From a virus: a stretch of 38,351 nucleotides of DNA. Positions 6,601 to 13,457 of this stretch are shown in pieces. The stretch spans positions 1 to 38,351 of the IMG/VR virus record IMGVR_UViG_3300043639_000058; one strand, written 5' to 3'. Numbering within the stretch: the stretch's first letter is position 1; the number at the start of each line of letters is the position of its first letter. Both the position numbers and the translations under genes were made by a program. The notes under the pieces are model-generated. The model was not told where the DNA came from, did not search any database, and was given only the letters and a program-made list of their open reading frames with translations.

Positions 6601-6806
6601 GACTGCACCCGCTCGACGTCGCGTTCGAGCTGCGCGCGATACGCGAGCCCGTCCCGGCACTGCGGACAGGTCGGCTCGTTGGTGTGCTCGACGCGGCGGA
6701 TGTAGACGCCGCAGAGCGCCTTGACCGAGTGGCGACCGGGTTCGTCCCAGTCACAGTAGTGCGTCAGCGTCGACGGACGCGGGATCGGCGGCGGTTGCCC
6801 GTGCAT
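6597..6806 (-). CDS. Small zinc-ribbon-like protein, 69 aa
   Basis: The protein begins MHGQPPPIPRPSTLTHYCDW and contains CDW...ALCGVY and then CPQCRDGL near the C-terminus, a pattern consistent with one zinc site. It starts nine bases after the stop of the RecT-like gene and ends in an ATGA overlap with the RecB-like gene. Small zinc-binding proteins of this type are frequent between phage recombination genes; the function is unknown. Confidence 0.7.
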   Translation of the reverse strand: MHGQPPPIPRPSTLTHYCDWDEPGRHSVKALCGVYIRRVEHTNEPTCPQCRDGLAYRAQLERDVERVQS

Positions 6807-6814
6807 GGCCCGCC

Positions 6815-7753
6815 TCAGTGCGCGATGGCGAAGCCGCCGGGGACCAACCGCCACGCGCTCAGCTCGCGCACGACGGTGAACGTCAACGCGTGATCGGTGC
6901 CGACAAACTTCGCCAACTCCTTCACGTCGTCCGGTTCGCCGACCCACACCTGCACGCCGTCCGCCAGCGTGGCACACGCGCCGCCGAGGAGCTGCTCGAC
7001 CTGGGTGACCGTGAGTGGGCCGAGGGTCGTCGTATCGGCCGGCGGCGTCGTGGCCTCCGCCACCGTCGTCGTCGGCTCGACGCGGCGTTCCGACAGGCGC
7101 TGCACCAGTCGCGGCTGCGGCTGCGGCTCCGCTGTCACGGTCGGCATGTCGCGCGCTTCTTCGGCGGTGTGGATGCCGCGCAGGAGATCGGGGAAGGCAT
7201 CACGTGCGGCGAACCCGCGCGCGCGCATCGCCAACATGCGGTCGGGATATTCCTGCCACGGGCCCGGCTTCGACCACAGGCCCGCCTTCTTCGCCTGTCC
7301 CACCGAGAAGCGACGGACGACCGGTGTCGCTTTGCCCCGGCGCACGAACGAGCAGATCGCCGTCGTCGTGTCGGCCTTCAGGTCGTCGAGCACCAGGCCG
7401 TCGCGGCGCTGCCCGCCGACCTCGAAGTACTCGTCGTGGTCCTGATAGAGCGGCGACGACACGATGAGCGCCAACACGGCATCGCCCCACAGCGAATACC
7501 GTCCGTTGATGACCGCGCCGCCCTGTAGCGCCTGCATCGGCGGCAGGCCGATCTCCGCGCCGATTTGCATGGCGACCAGAATGTCTTCGGGATGATTGCG
7601 GAAATTTTTCGGCGGCAGGTCGGACTTCGCGAAGATGTTGGCGAGCCGCCAGCCTTCATCGACGGACGACGGCATGACGCCCAACGACACCGGCACTTTT
7701 TCGATCGCCATTGGAGCGGTAGGAGCAGCAGGCTTGGCGGGCGCATCAGCCAT
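6815..7753 (-). CDS. recT: RecT-family single-strand annealing protein, 312 aa
   Basis: Phage RecT proteins coat single strands and pair them with complementary DNA during recombination-dependent replication. The diagnostic core is present between about 25 and 200: a helical start with EGWRLANIFAKSDLPPKNF, AMQIGAEIGLPPMQALQG, INGRYSLWGDAVLALI, a central segment with RRFSVGQAKKAGLWSK and YPDRMLAMRARGFAARDAF. A Pro/Thr-rich linker at about 205-245 leads to a small C-terminal domain of unknown role. ATG at 7753 follows a GAGGT site. Its expected partner exonuclease is the RecB-like gene two positions downstream. Confidence 0.88.
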   Translation of the reverse strand: MADAPAKPAAPTAPMAIEKVPVSLGVMPSSVDEGWRLANIFAKSDLPPKNFRNHPEDILVAMQIGAEIGLPPMQALQGGAVINGRYSLWGDAVLALIVSSPLYQDHDEYFEVGGQRRDGLVLDDLKADTTTAICSFVRRGKATPVVRRFSVGQAKKAGLWSKPGPWQEYPDRMLAMRARGFAARDAFPDLLRGIHTAEEARDMPTVTAEPQPQPRLVQRLSERRVEPTTTVAEATTPPADTTTLGPLTVTQVEQLLGGACATLADGVQVWVGEPDDVKELAKFVGTDHALTFTVVRELSAWRLVPGGFAIAH

Positions 7754-7773
7754 CGGTCACCTCACGTCGCGGT

Positions 7774-7917
7774 TTACAGAATCTCGAAACAGGTCAGACA
7801 GCGGCGGCAGACGAGAAACAAGCGGCGCGTCGAGGCGCGGTCCCACACCAACTCGTGCCCGGTCGGGCACCAGAGCAGGCGGCGCAGCCACCGCACCCAG
7901 CAACCGGTCGGCTCCAT
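7774..7917 (-). CDS. Small double-CxxC zinc-ribbon-like protein, 47 aa
   Basis: The ATG at 7917 is one base after the upstream stop (TGACATG). The peptide begins MEPTGCWVRWLRRLLWCPTG, has paired features WCPTGHEL and CRRCLTC, and ends in FEIL. The cysteine pattern resembles a short zinc ribbon, and the many Arg residues suggest nucleic-acid contact. The function is unknown; the neighbouring RecT-like gene suggests an early role. Confidence 0.62.
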   Translation of the reverse strand: MEPTGCWVRWLRRLLWCPTGHELVWDRASTRRLFLVCRRCLTCFEIL

Positions 7918-7918
7918 G

Positions 7919-8293
7919 TCACGCCTTGTCGTTGGCGACGGCGCGGCCCGCGAAGTCATCGACGTAGATCCGCTCCGACGGCAACGTGACGCCTCGGCGG
8001 CGGCGACGGATCGCGGCGGCGCGTTTGCGGGTTTCCTTCAGATGGAAGTGGAAGCGGACGATGTTCAACTTCGTGAGATAGCGGGGGCGATGACGCGGCG
8101 TCTCGTTCGCCTTGATCGCGTCGTCGTACGCGAACAGGTCGAGCAACGTGCGCGCCGGCACTTCACACCCCGCGGCGCGCATGTGCGCGGCGAGCTTGGG
8201 CAGCGTCAACTTGTGGTGCGCCCGATACTGCCCCACCGCCTTGATCGCGGCGGCGATATGGCTTTCAACTTCGCGCGGCGAATAGATGAGCAC
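7919..8293 (-). CDS. First gene of the early leftward operon; possible helix-turn-helix regulator, 124 aa
   Basis: GTG at 8293 follows a GAGGT ribosome binding site. The segment HHKLTLPKLAAHMRAAGCEV at about 26-45, followed by PARTLLDLFAYDD, has the helix-turn-helix rhythm of a DNA-binding domain, and the C-terminal half is strongly basic (KETRKRAAAIRRRRRG). Being the promoter-proximal early gene, a regulatory role is plausible but not shown. I recognise no exact family. Confidence 0.65.
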   Translation of the reverse strand: MLIYSPREVESHIAAAIKAVGQYRAHHKLTLPKLAAHMRAAGCEVPARTLLDLFAYDDAIKANETPRHRPRYLTKLNIVRFHFHLKETRKRAAAIRRRRRGVTLPSERIYVDDFAGRAVANDKA

Positions 8294-8594
8294 GGCGTCT
8301 ACCTCGGTCCAGAGCTGCGTTACTGCCCCTCCACTTTGGGGAAGGGCGAAACTTACGCCTCGGATACGACGCGGTCAACAAATCACGCACTTCGCGCGCT
8401 GACGCCCAACGAATGCACGATTTTTTACTCTCGTCCGAGGGGCACCGCGCAGGCGGCCCACGCGAATGGCGCACTGTCAACTGGGAAAAGTGCCGGGGGA
8501 CCCTGTCAGGATTAGACCTACGTATGGACCCTTATGAAACCTGAGGTGTGGTGCGCTATGCTTTGCGTGGGATATAGGTGAGTGGGAATCCCTC
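8294..8594. other. Divergent intergenic control region
   Basis: This 301-base gap separates the divergent early leftward operon and the rightward gene cluster. It is less G+C-rich around 8415-8428 (ATTTTTTACTC) and near 8500-8580. It holds the putative leftward promoter at 8350-8378, two GGACCCT copies (8498-8504 and 8526-8532), and a weak rightward -10-like TATGCT near 8557. I see no convincing gene on either strand. Confidence 0.5.
8350..8378 (-). promoter_or_regulatory. Putative sigma70-type promoter of the early leftward operon
   Basis: Reading leftward, TTGACC (8378-8373) and TAAGTT (8355-8350) are separated by 17 bases. Transcription would start near 8343, leaving about 50 untranslated bases before the GTG at 8293. 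The match is good at the -35 and moderate at the -10 box; the host's sigma preferences are unknown. Confidence 0.45.
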
Positions 8595-8804
8595 ATGGAA
8601 CAATCCGTGCTTGTGAAGCTGCCTGCAAAGCCGTTTGTCAAGCCGATCATGCGCATGGGGTTAGAGTGCCAGCGGTGCGGCCACGAGTGGGTGCCCAAGG
8701 TCGCCGGGTATGAACCCGCGGCCTGTCCGAAATGCAAGAGCCCCTATTGGAAGCGGCCGCGTCGGAAGCCCGCCCGCCAGCGGTCGCACAAGACTCCGAA
8801 ATAG
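8595..8804 (+). CDS. Zinc-ribbon protein with basic tail, 69 aa
   Basis: A classical zinc ribbon occupies the middle: CQRCGHEW at about 25-32 and CPKCKSPYWKR at about 44-54. It is followed by a strongly basic tail (RPRRKPARQRSHKTPK). Such small proteins bind DNA or RNA, or act as adaptors; the target is unknown. This is the first gene of the rightward cluster. The ribosome binding site is weak (a GTGGGA element upstream of ATG 8595). Confidence 0.78.
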   Translation: MEQSVLVKLPAKPFVKPIMRMGLECQRCGHEWVPKVAGYEPAACPKCKSPYWKRPRRKPARQRSHKTPK

Positions 8805-8845
8805 CGCGGCTCCGCGCCGCCGTCCTTCGGGCATGATGGGCACCG

Positions 8846-9193
8846 ATGGATAGACCTGACTACTACGTCCTCGACGAACACGGCGAGCCGCAGCCCTGCG
8901 CCGACATTTTGGTTTGGGGCGCGTGGTTCGAGCGGTCGCAGCGCACGGGCGAACGCGTGCTCGCGCATGATCGCAACGAGCGCCGCGATCCCAGCGAGCC
9001 GGAGATCTTCGTGTCGACGGTGTTCCTCGGCCTCAACTCCAACTGGTGGAACCCGGCCGGGCCACCGATTCTCTGGGAGACGCTGGTTTTTGGCGGGCTG
9101 CTCGACGGCGAAATGGACCGCTACGCGACGCGCGCCCAGGCGCTCGCGGGGCATCGCGCGATGTGCGTCCGCGTTATGGAGAGTTTGCAATGA
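8846..9193 (+). CDS. Conserved phage hypothetical protein, 115 aa
   Basis: The protein begins MDRPDYYVLDEHGEPQPC. It contains VSTVFLGLNSNW and ILWETLVFGGLLDGEMDRYA, a combination I associate with a widespread small phage protein family of unknown function that acts on neither a visible metal nor a nucleotide site. It starts at ATG 8846 with GATGGG just upstream and ends in an ATGA overlap with the following membrane gene, so the pair is probably co-translated. Confidence 0.8.
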   Translation: MDRPDYYVLDEHGEPQPCADILVWGAWFERSQRTGERVLAHDRNERRDPSEPEIFVSTVFLGLNSNWWNPAGPPILWETLVFGGLLDGEMDRYATRAQALAGHRAMCVRVMESLQ

Positions 9194-9465
9194 CCACGCA
9201 AACGTTGTCGTGGATCGTGATCGGCGCGAACGCGCTCGCTGCCGGGTTCAACGCGTTCGCCTTCTGGCGGTATCTGTCCGGGTGGAATCGCTGGAAACGG
9301 GAGGCGGACGCGTTGCAGCGACTGACCAGCGACACGCTGAACCGCATCGCGAACGGCGAGATCCTTGTGACGACGGACGACGGCGTCGTCGGCACGCTGG
9401 TGATCACGCCCGAGGGCGGCGGCAATCTGCGCCTCTCGGTCGAGCCATTGGAGACACGCCATTGA
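9190..9465 (+). CDS. Small membrane-anchored protein, 91 aa
   Basis: The N-terminus has one hydrophobic helix (TLSWIVIGANALAAGFNAF, about 5-23), followed by a helical charged stretch (WNRWKREADALQRL) and a small beta-rich C-terminal domain. The topology would be an N-terminal anchor with a soluble domain. Start and stop both overlap neighbours (ATGA and TGATG). The function is unknown; a spanin- or holin-like job is possible but without specific support. Confidence 0.72.
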   Translation: MTTQTLSWIVIGANALAAGFNAFAFWRYLSGWNRWKREADALQRLTSDTLNRIANGEILVTTDDGVVGTLVITPEGGGNLRLSVEPLETRH

Positions 9466-10196
9466 TGATCGACGAGGTGGCAACCCGGTATGACTTCCGC
9501 CGGCGGCGCTGGAATGAATCGCTGCCCGCGTATCGGCACGCGCTGATCGAGCACGTCGAGGCGCGCGACTTCGCCGCCGCCCACGAACTGCGCATCGGCC
9601 GCGCGCAGGCCGACTGGACGCCCGAGGACGTCGCCGCCTTTCACGCGCGCATTACGAGCTTGCCGGGTGCGCGTCGGGAGTTTGATCCCGACCGCCCGTT
9701 CGCGTTGCGGGTGATGATGGACCCCGGCCCCTACGCGACCACCGACGAGAGCCTGCTGGCGCTCGCGCGCCGCGTGGTCGACCTCCACTGTGACAAGCGT
9801 GTCGCGCAGCCCCGCGAGGAATTGCCCATCGTGGCGGGCGTCCTCATGCAATCCGGCGAAGTCGCGTACACGTTCGTCGATCGCGGCGAACGCATTGCCG
9901 TCCTGCGCGCGTTGGCGCGCACGCAGCCGGTCTATGGGTTCCTGTTGGCGTTCGACGCGTTCGTCCACATGATCGACACCGCCACGAAGCGCGCCACGAA
10001 GCGCGATGCGATCCTCTGTCAGGTCGGCACGCGTGAAATGCGGCGCACGCTGCAACGGATCTATCGGGTCGAGGATGACCGGGCGATTTTCGATCCGACG
10101 TCGCCGGATATTGAGGGCAGTGATCTGCGCAACGGTGTGGACCCGTACGCGGACATCTTCGTGTCGGTCCCGCCGCCGACCGGTGCGCCGTCATGA
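9465..10196 (+). CDS. Hypothetical phage protein, 243 aa
   Basis: ATG at 9465 overlaps the upstream stop as TGATG. It has a helical N-terminal part (RYDFRRRRWNESLPAYRHAL) and a mixed middle with GVLMQSGEVAYTFVDRGE and PVYGFLLAFDAFVHM. Its C-terminus is acidic. I recognise no conserved motif. The middle segment resembles proteins acting on small soluble substrates only in general hydrophobic pattern, so no function is assigned. An ATGA overlap joins it to the next gene. Confidence 0.72.
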   Translation: MIDEVATRYDFRRRRWNESLPAYRHALIEHVEARDFAAAHELRIGRAQADWTPEDVAAFHARITSLPGARREFDPDRPFALRVMMDPGPYATTDESLLALARRVVDLHCDKRVAQPREELPIVAGVLMQSGEVAYTFVDRGERIAVLRALARTQPVYGFLLAFDAFVHMIDTATKRATKRDAILCQVGTREMRRTLQRIYRVEDDRAIFDPTSPDIEGSDLRNGVDPYADIFVSVPPPTGAPS

Positions 10197-10411
10197 CGAC
10201 CAATCGCCAGTTCGATGATGCCGAAGGCTACTTCGGTGGTTGGACCGCGTCGTCGAAGAAGTGTCACGTGGTCGTTCCGATCAGCGGCTTGCCGTGCGGC
10301 CATCCAGTTGAGTACCGGGTGTGGGAGTCGAGTGACGGCGCGTATGAGGACGAGCAGTACCGTTGCCTCGGTGGCGGACATACGTGGTGGGTGGACGGGA
10401 TCGATTCATGA
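10193..10411 (+). CDS. Small protein with paired Cys residues, 72 aa
   Basis: ATG at 10193 overlaps the upstream stop, and the stop overlaps the following ATG. The protein begins MTTNRQFDDAEGYFGGW and contains single cysteines at about 24, 35 and 58 with nearby histidines (GLPCGHPVEY, RCLGGGHTWW), so one zinc site is possible. Aromatic residues suggest a compact beta-rich domain. The function is unknown. Confidence 0.68.
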   Translation: MTTNRQFDDAEGYFGGWTASSKKCHVVVPISGLPCGHPVEYRVWESSDGAYEDEQYRCLGGGHTWWVDGIDS

Positions 10412-10797
10412 GCACGATCCGACCGAGCGGCCACTGCTTCGATGACATGCTCGCGTTCTTCCTGTCTCGAGCGGGAACGGCGGCGGTGCTCGTCCACGGC
10501 ATCCTCGCGAGCGACGGCACCCGCTACGCCCATGCGTGGGTGGAAGAAGATGGACTGGCGTGGGAGAGCGGCATCGACCCGGACGGGCGGCAGATGTTCT
10601 ACGCGGTCGCGGCGCTCGACTTCGTCCTCGGGCGGCACGTCGAACGCTGCACGCGCTACACCTTCCTCGACGTCGTGCGCGAGAACCGGACCCACGGCAC
10701 TCACGGACCGTGGGACCCGGACTATCGCGCGCTCTGCGGGCGCGGCGGCACGATCCTCGGCAAGACGCAGACGCGCGTGCTCAAGGTCGCCCGGTAA
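10408..10797 (+). CDS. Phage protein with transglutaminase-like Cys-His-Asp arrangement, 129 aa
   Basis: The order Cys10 (GHCFDDMLAFF), His42 (YAHAWVEEDG) and Asp58 (SGIDPDG) is that of the transglutaminase-like cysteine hydrolase fold, where HAWVE and the following D are typical. Catalysis is inferred, not shown. It could be an amidase or protease acting on the wall or on a host protein. It is the last rightward gene and meets the structural operon tail to tail, with 17 overlapping bases and no visible terminator hairpin. Confidence 0.72.
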   Translation: MSTIRPSGHCFDDMLAFFLSRAGTAAVLVHGILASDGTRYAHAWVEEDGLAWESGIDPDGRQMFYAVAALDFVLGRHVERCTRYTFLDVVRENRTHGTHGPWDPDYRALCGRGGTILGKTQTRVLKVAR

Positions 10798-11050
10798 TCT
10801 CCCACCGATTCGCCGCACAGGTGTAGCCGCAGATCCCCGCGTCACACGACAGCCCTTGGATGATGAACACCGGACGACCGTCCGAACACCCGCCCAGCCC
10901 CTCGCGACAGGACTTCGGCAAGGCAAGCGTGGCCGAGTGGTGCAGGGAGACGCCGCAGCTCGCGAGCGCCGCCGCCGCGATCACCGCCAGGACGATCCTA
11001 GCGGCGTCGTTCCTCCTCACGACGAGGCGGCTCCTCGTCAGGATGATCAT
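10781..11050 (-). CDS. Phage lipoprotein, about 89 aa
   Basis: A basic N-terminus (RSRLVVRRNDAARI) precedes a hydrophobic stretch and the lipobox ALASCG, so signal peptidase II should cleave before the cysteine and lipidate it. The mature part is short, Cys-rich (CREGLGGCSDG, CDAGICGYTC) and probably disulphide-bonded outside the inner membrane. Start ATG 11050 overlaps the upstream gene; a GTG at 11020 with GAGGAG upstream is an alternative giving a shorter signal. As the last structural-operon gene it could be an outer spanin or superinfection-exclusion protein; neither is shown. Confidence 0.75.
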   Translation of the reverse strand: MIILTRSRLVVRRNDAARIVLAVIAAAALASCGVSLHHSATLALPKSCREGLGGCSDGRPVFIIQGLSCDAGICGYTCAANRWEITGRP

Positions 11051-11495
11051 CCTCACGCCGCGCGCCCGCGACGGTGAAGGTGAAGTCCAGCGCGTTACTC
11101 TCGGCTCCCCCGAGCGACCGCACCGACACCGGGACCGCATCGGGCCCGAGCCAGTACTCCATCGCCACGCCCGTCGTGAGTTCCGTATCCGACACGAAGG
11201 TCGCGGGCTCGTGCCGTCCGGCGAAGATGATCGCGTCCCCGTCCGCGAAGCCGGTCCCGTAAACGTGCAACGTGAAGTCCGGCGAGCCGAGGACCACCGT
11301 GTCCGGCACCAACGACGAGAGCACGGACGGCTCACCGCCGCCTTCCTCGACGGCGGCTCCCCGTGTCGCGCTCACGATGGGCGTGCTGCTGTTGATCAAC
11401 GTGGCGAGCGACGAGCCGAGCACGACGCGCTCCGCGCCGTCCTCGTATTGCAGCCGCCAGGTATACAGGCGATCGGCGAGATGTACTGTCGGCAT
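10998..11495 (-). CDS. Virion-type protein with IPT/TIG-like domain, 165 aa
   Basis: Residues 1-55 form a small strand-rich part (MPTVHLADRLYTWRLQYEDG). The central 65-150 resembles an immunoglobulin-like IPT/TIG fold: PDTVVLGSPDFTLHVYGTGF, then ADGDAIIFAGRHEPATFVSD and later SLGGAESNALDFTF. Such domains decorate phage tail tips and capsids and can bind surface sugars. The C-terminus is highly charged (DDHPDEEPPRREEERRR). A related domain ends the Gly-rich protein just upstream, suggesting domain exchange or duplication. Confidence 0.75.
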   Translation of the reverse strand: MPTVHLADRLYTWRLQYEDGAERVVLGSSLATLINSSTPIVSATRGAAVEEGGGEPSVLSSLVPDTVVLGSPDFTLHVYGTGFADGDAIIFAGRHEPATFVSDTELTTGVAMEYWLGPDAVPVSVRSLGGAESNALDFTFTVAGARREDDHPDEEPPRREEERRR

Positions 11496-11520
11496 CACGA
11501 CTCCCTTGGTAGATACGGTG

Positions 11521-11664
11521 TCACTTGACAAACAACACGATGAGTTGCGCGAGCGCGAGGAACAACACCGCGATGGCGAGCGAGGCGTACCGCACCCCGG
11601 AGAGGTTGCCAATCGTGATGCAGAACGCCGCGACGGTAAACGCGGTGACGAGTCCAATTCGCAT
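11521..11664 (-). CDS. Small two-helix membrane protein, 47 aa; holin candidate
   Basis: ATG at 11664 follows an excellent AGGAGGACAAG ribosome binding site that overlaps the stop of the upstream fibre-like gene. The protein has two hydrophobic helices (IGLVTAFTVAAFCITIG and YASLAIAVLFLALAQLIVLF) separated by a short polar turn with NLSGVR, and a single Lys end. Size and topology fit a class II-type small holin or lysis peptide, and its place after the tail genes fits too. The assignment is an inference from topology. Confidence 0.68.
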   Translation of the reverse strand: MRIGLVTAFTVAAFCITIGNLSGVRYASLAIAVLFLALAQLIVLFVK

Positions 11665-11673
11665 CTTGTCCTC

Positions 11674-12903
11674 CTAGTGCGGCATGACGATAAACATGCC
11701 GGAGCCCGAGGATTTCACCTCGAAGTACACGGGCGCGCTTTGCCCGGCCGGATTGGTGACGCGCACCTCGTACATGCCGAGCACGGCATTCGGTGGAATT
11801 GTTAGATAGCACTGACACCACGTACTCGCGCCCACGCTAAAGCTCGATACCGGCAATGCGCCCGCCCCCACCGAGAGCGATGTCCCCGCGCTCGTAAAAT
11901 TTGTGCCCGCGACCTGAAAGTAAAACGTGGTGCCCTGAAAACCCGAGGGGACCGAAATCGCGGTGATGGTCGGCGCGATGATGGAGAGCGTGCTCGAGGC
12001 GAGGAACGTGTGGACCCGATATCCGTTCGTCGCATCGATGATCGTGCCGCCGCTACAGAGGACCGCGTCGGGCGGGTACGGTGTCGGATACCGCACCATC
12101 ACGATCCCTGAGCCGCCGTTCCCGCCGGGACCATACGGGCCCGCTGGTGATCCCGCGCTCCCACCGTAGAGCGCGCCGCCACCGCCACCGCCGCCGCCGG
12201 TCCCGTTGACACCGTTCCCGCACGAGTTCCCGCCGGTCGTCCACACGCCCACGGGCGAGGGCGGGCCGCCGCCTGCGCCGCCGCCATCGTACCGACCGGG
12301 ACCGCCCGCGCCGCCGCCCGCGTAGGGTTTCGAGGTGCCGTCGAAATCCGAGTAGATGCCGGGACCGCCGAAGCCCGCGACGTTGTATTGCCCGCCCTGA
12401 TAGTTGATGAACGGCGCGGTGCCCGGTCCGCCGATGCCGCCGCCGCCACCCGCTGACGCCTCGAACACGTCGAGATAACCGGGGCCGCCGTTATAGCCTT
12501 GCCCCCCTGTGCCACTGCCGCCGGGATTCGTCGCGCCGTACCCGGGCACGGTGCCCGTGCCGCCACCGCCGCTTCCGCCGTTGTACCCGGTGCCCAGTGA
12601 TGGTGACTGCTGGTTGTAGTACAGCGTGCCGCCCGCGCCGCCGCCGAGTCCCCATCCCGGCGTGATGCCATAGATCGCCGAGCCGCCGCCGTCACTGCTC
12701 CGGCCCTCGGGCGCGGGATTGTAGACGCCGCCCGCGCCCACCACGACGCCGTAATCCCCAGGCGGCGTGTCGGCCGACGTGCCGATCACGAGGCCGCCCG
12801 CGCCGCCGCCGCCGGTTCCGGGGCCGGTGTTGACGGGCGGATACTCGATGATCCCACCGCCGCCCGCGCCGCCGCCGCCGAGCGTGAAGTACTCAACAAT
12901 CAT
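11674..12903 (-). CDS. Gly-rich tail fibre-like protein with C-terminal IPT/TIG domain, 409 aa
   Basis: From about residue 8 to 250 the protein is built of Gly-rich stretches such as GGGGAGGGG and GSGGGGTGTVPG, typical of phage adhesin tips that form polyglycine helices. A short linker then leads to a C-terminal Ig-like IPT/TIG domain (about 310-405) with SVPSGFQGTTFYFQVAGTNF and YEVRVTNPAGQSAPVYFEV. It probably helps recognise the host surface. The start MIVEYFTLGGGG is supported by the abutting upstream stop at 12906; no strong ribosome binding site is seen. Confidence 0.8.
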   Translation of the reverse strand: MIVEYFTLGGGGAGGGGIIEYPPVNTGPGTGGGGAGGLVIGTSADTPPGDYGVVVGAGGVYNPAPEGRSSDGGGSAIYGITPGWGLGGGAGGTLYYNQQSPSLGTGYNGGSGGGGTGTVPGYGATNPGGSGTGGQGYNGGPGYLDVFEASAGGGGGIGGPGTAPFINYQGGQYNVAGFGGPGIYSDFDGTSKPYAGGGAGGPGRYDGGGAGGGPPSPVGVWTTGGNSCGNGVNGTGGGGGGGGALYGGSAGSPAGPYGPGGNGGSGIVMVRYPTPYPPDAVLCSGGTIIDATNGYRVHTFLASSTLSIIAPTITAISVPSGFQGTTFYFQVAGTNFTSAGTSLSVGAGALPVSSFSVGASTWCQCYLTIPPNAVLGMYEVRVTNPAGQSAPVYFEVKSSGSGMFIVMPH

Positions 12904-12905
12904 GG

Positions 12906-13454
12906 TCAGGCGCGCGCGAGCGCGACACAGAACCAACAATTGTGGGGCGCGCTATATCGAAACGCGATGTGCATGATGGGTCCGCCGCCGCCACCCGGCG
13001 TCGCGGTCGGGAGCGGGATTCCGAACAGTGGATAAAAAACCGCGTTCCACACGAGCGGGACGGATGCGCCCGCGTCCCAAATCCGAAACACCAAACTCGC
13101 TTCATCGAACGGCGCGACATTGCCTGCGTAACTCCACGTCGGCGCGTTGATCGTGAGCGATTGATTGAGCCCCGCAATCACGACCACCTCGTATGCGCTC
13201 CGGTCGACGGTGACCGCCGGGACGCTCACCACCGACAACGTGCGCACGGCGGCGCTATCGCGCAGCATCCCCGCGAGATTCGCCGACGTGACCACGCCCG
13301 CCGGGAGGACCGGGAATTGGGCGACGATAGCCGCCGAGAGCGTGTCGATCCGGTTTTGCAAATCCTGAAAGAGCGCGTTATTGAGCGGCGTCCCGGTCAG
13401 GCCGGTGCCGTCGTCATCGGTCAGCACCAAACGGGAGATGACAGGGGCAGCCAT
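12906..13454 (-). CDS. Tail fibre or tip-associated protein, 182 aa
   Basis: It begins MAAPVISRLVLTDDDGTGL, then a short trimeric-coil-like helix (NNALFQDLQNRIDTLSAAI). Beyond about residue 70 it is beta-rich with hydrophobic strands (SVVSVPAVTVDRSAYEVVVI). An N-terminal attachment helix with a beta-rich distal domain is the usual layout of short fibres. It sits between the tip protein and the Gly-rich fibre. The fold is inferred from pattern only. An AAGGA element precedes ATG 13454. Confidence 0.72.
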   Translation of the reverse strand: MAAPVISRLVLTDDDGTGLTGTPLNNALFQDLQNRIDTLSAAIVAQFPVLPAGVVTSANLAGMLRDSAAVRTLSVVSVPAVTVDRSAYEVVVIAGLNQSLTINAPTWSYAGNVAPFDEASLVFRIWDAGASVPLVWNAVFYPLFGIPLPTATPGGGGGPIMHIAFRYSAPHNCWFCVALARA

Positions 13455-13457
13455 AAC

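Noticed and set aside
8265-8480. 71-codon leftward frame in the divergent control region
   Set aside because: It overlaps the putative promoter and the start of the first early gene, has no ribosome binding site and a random-looking sequence.
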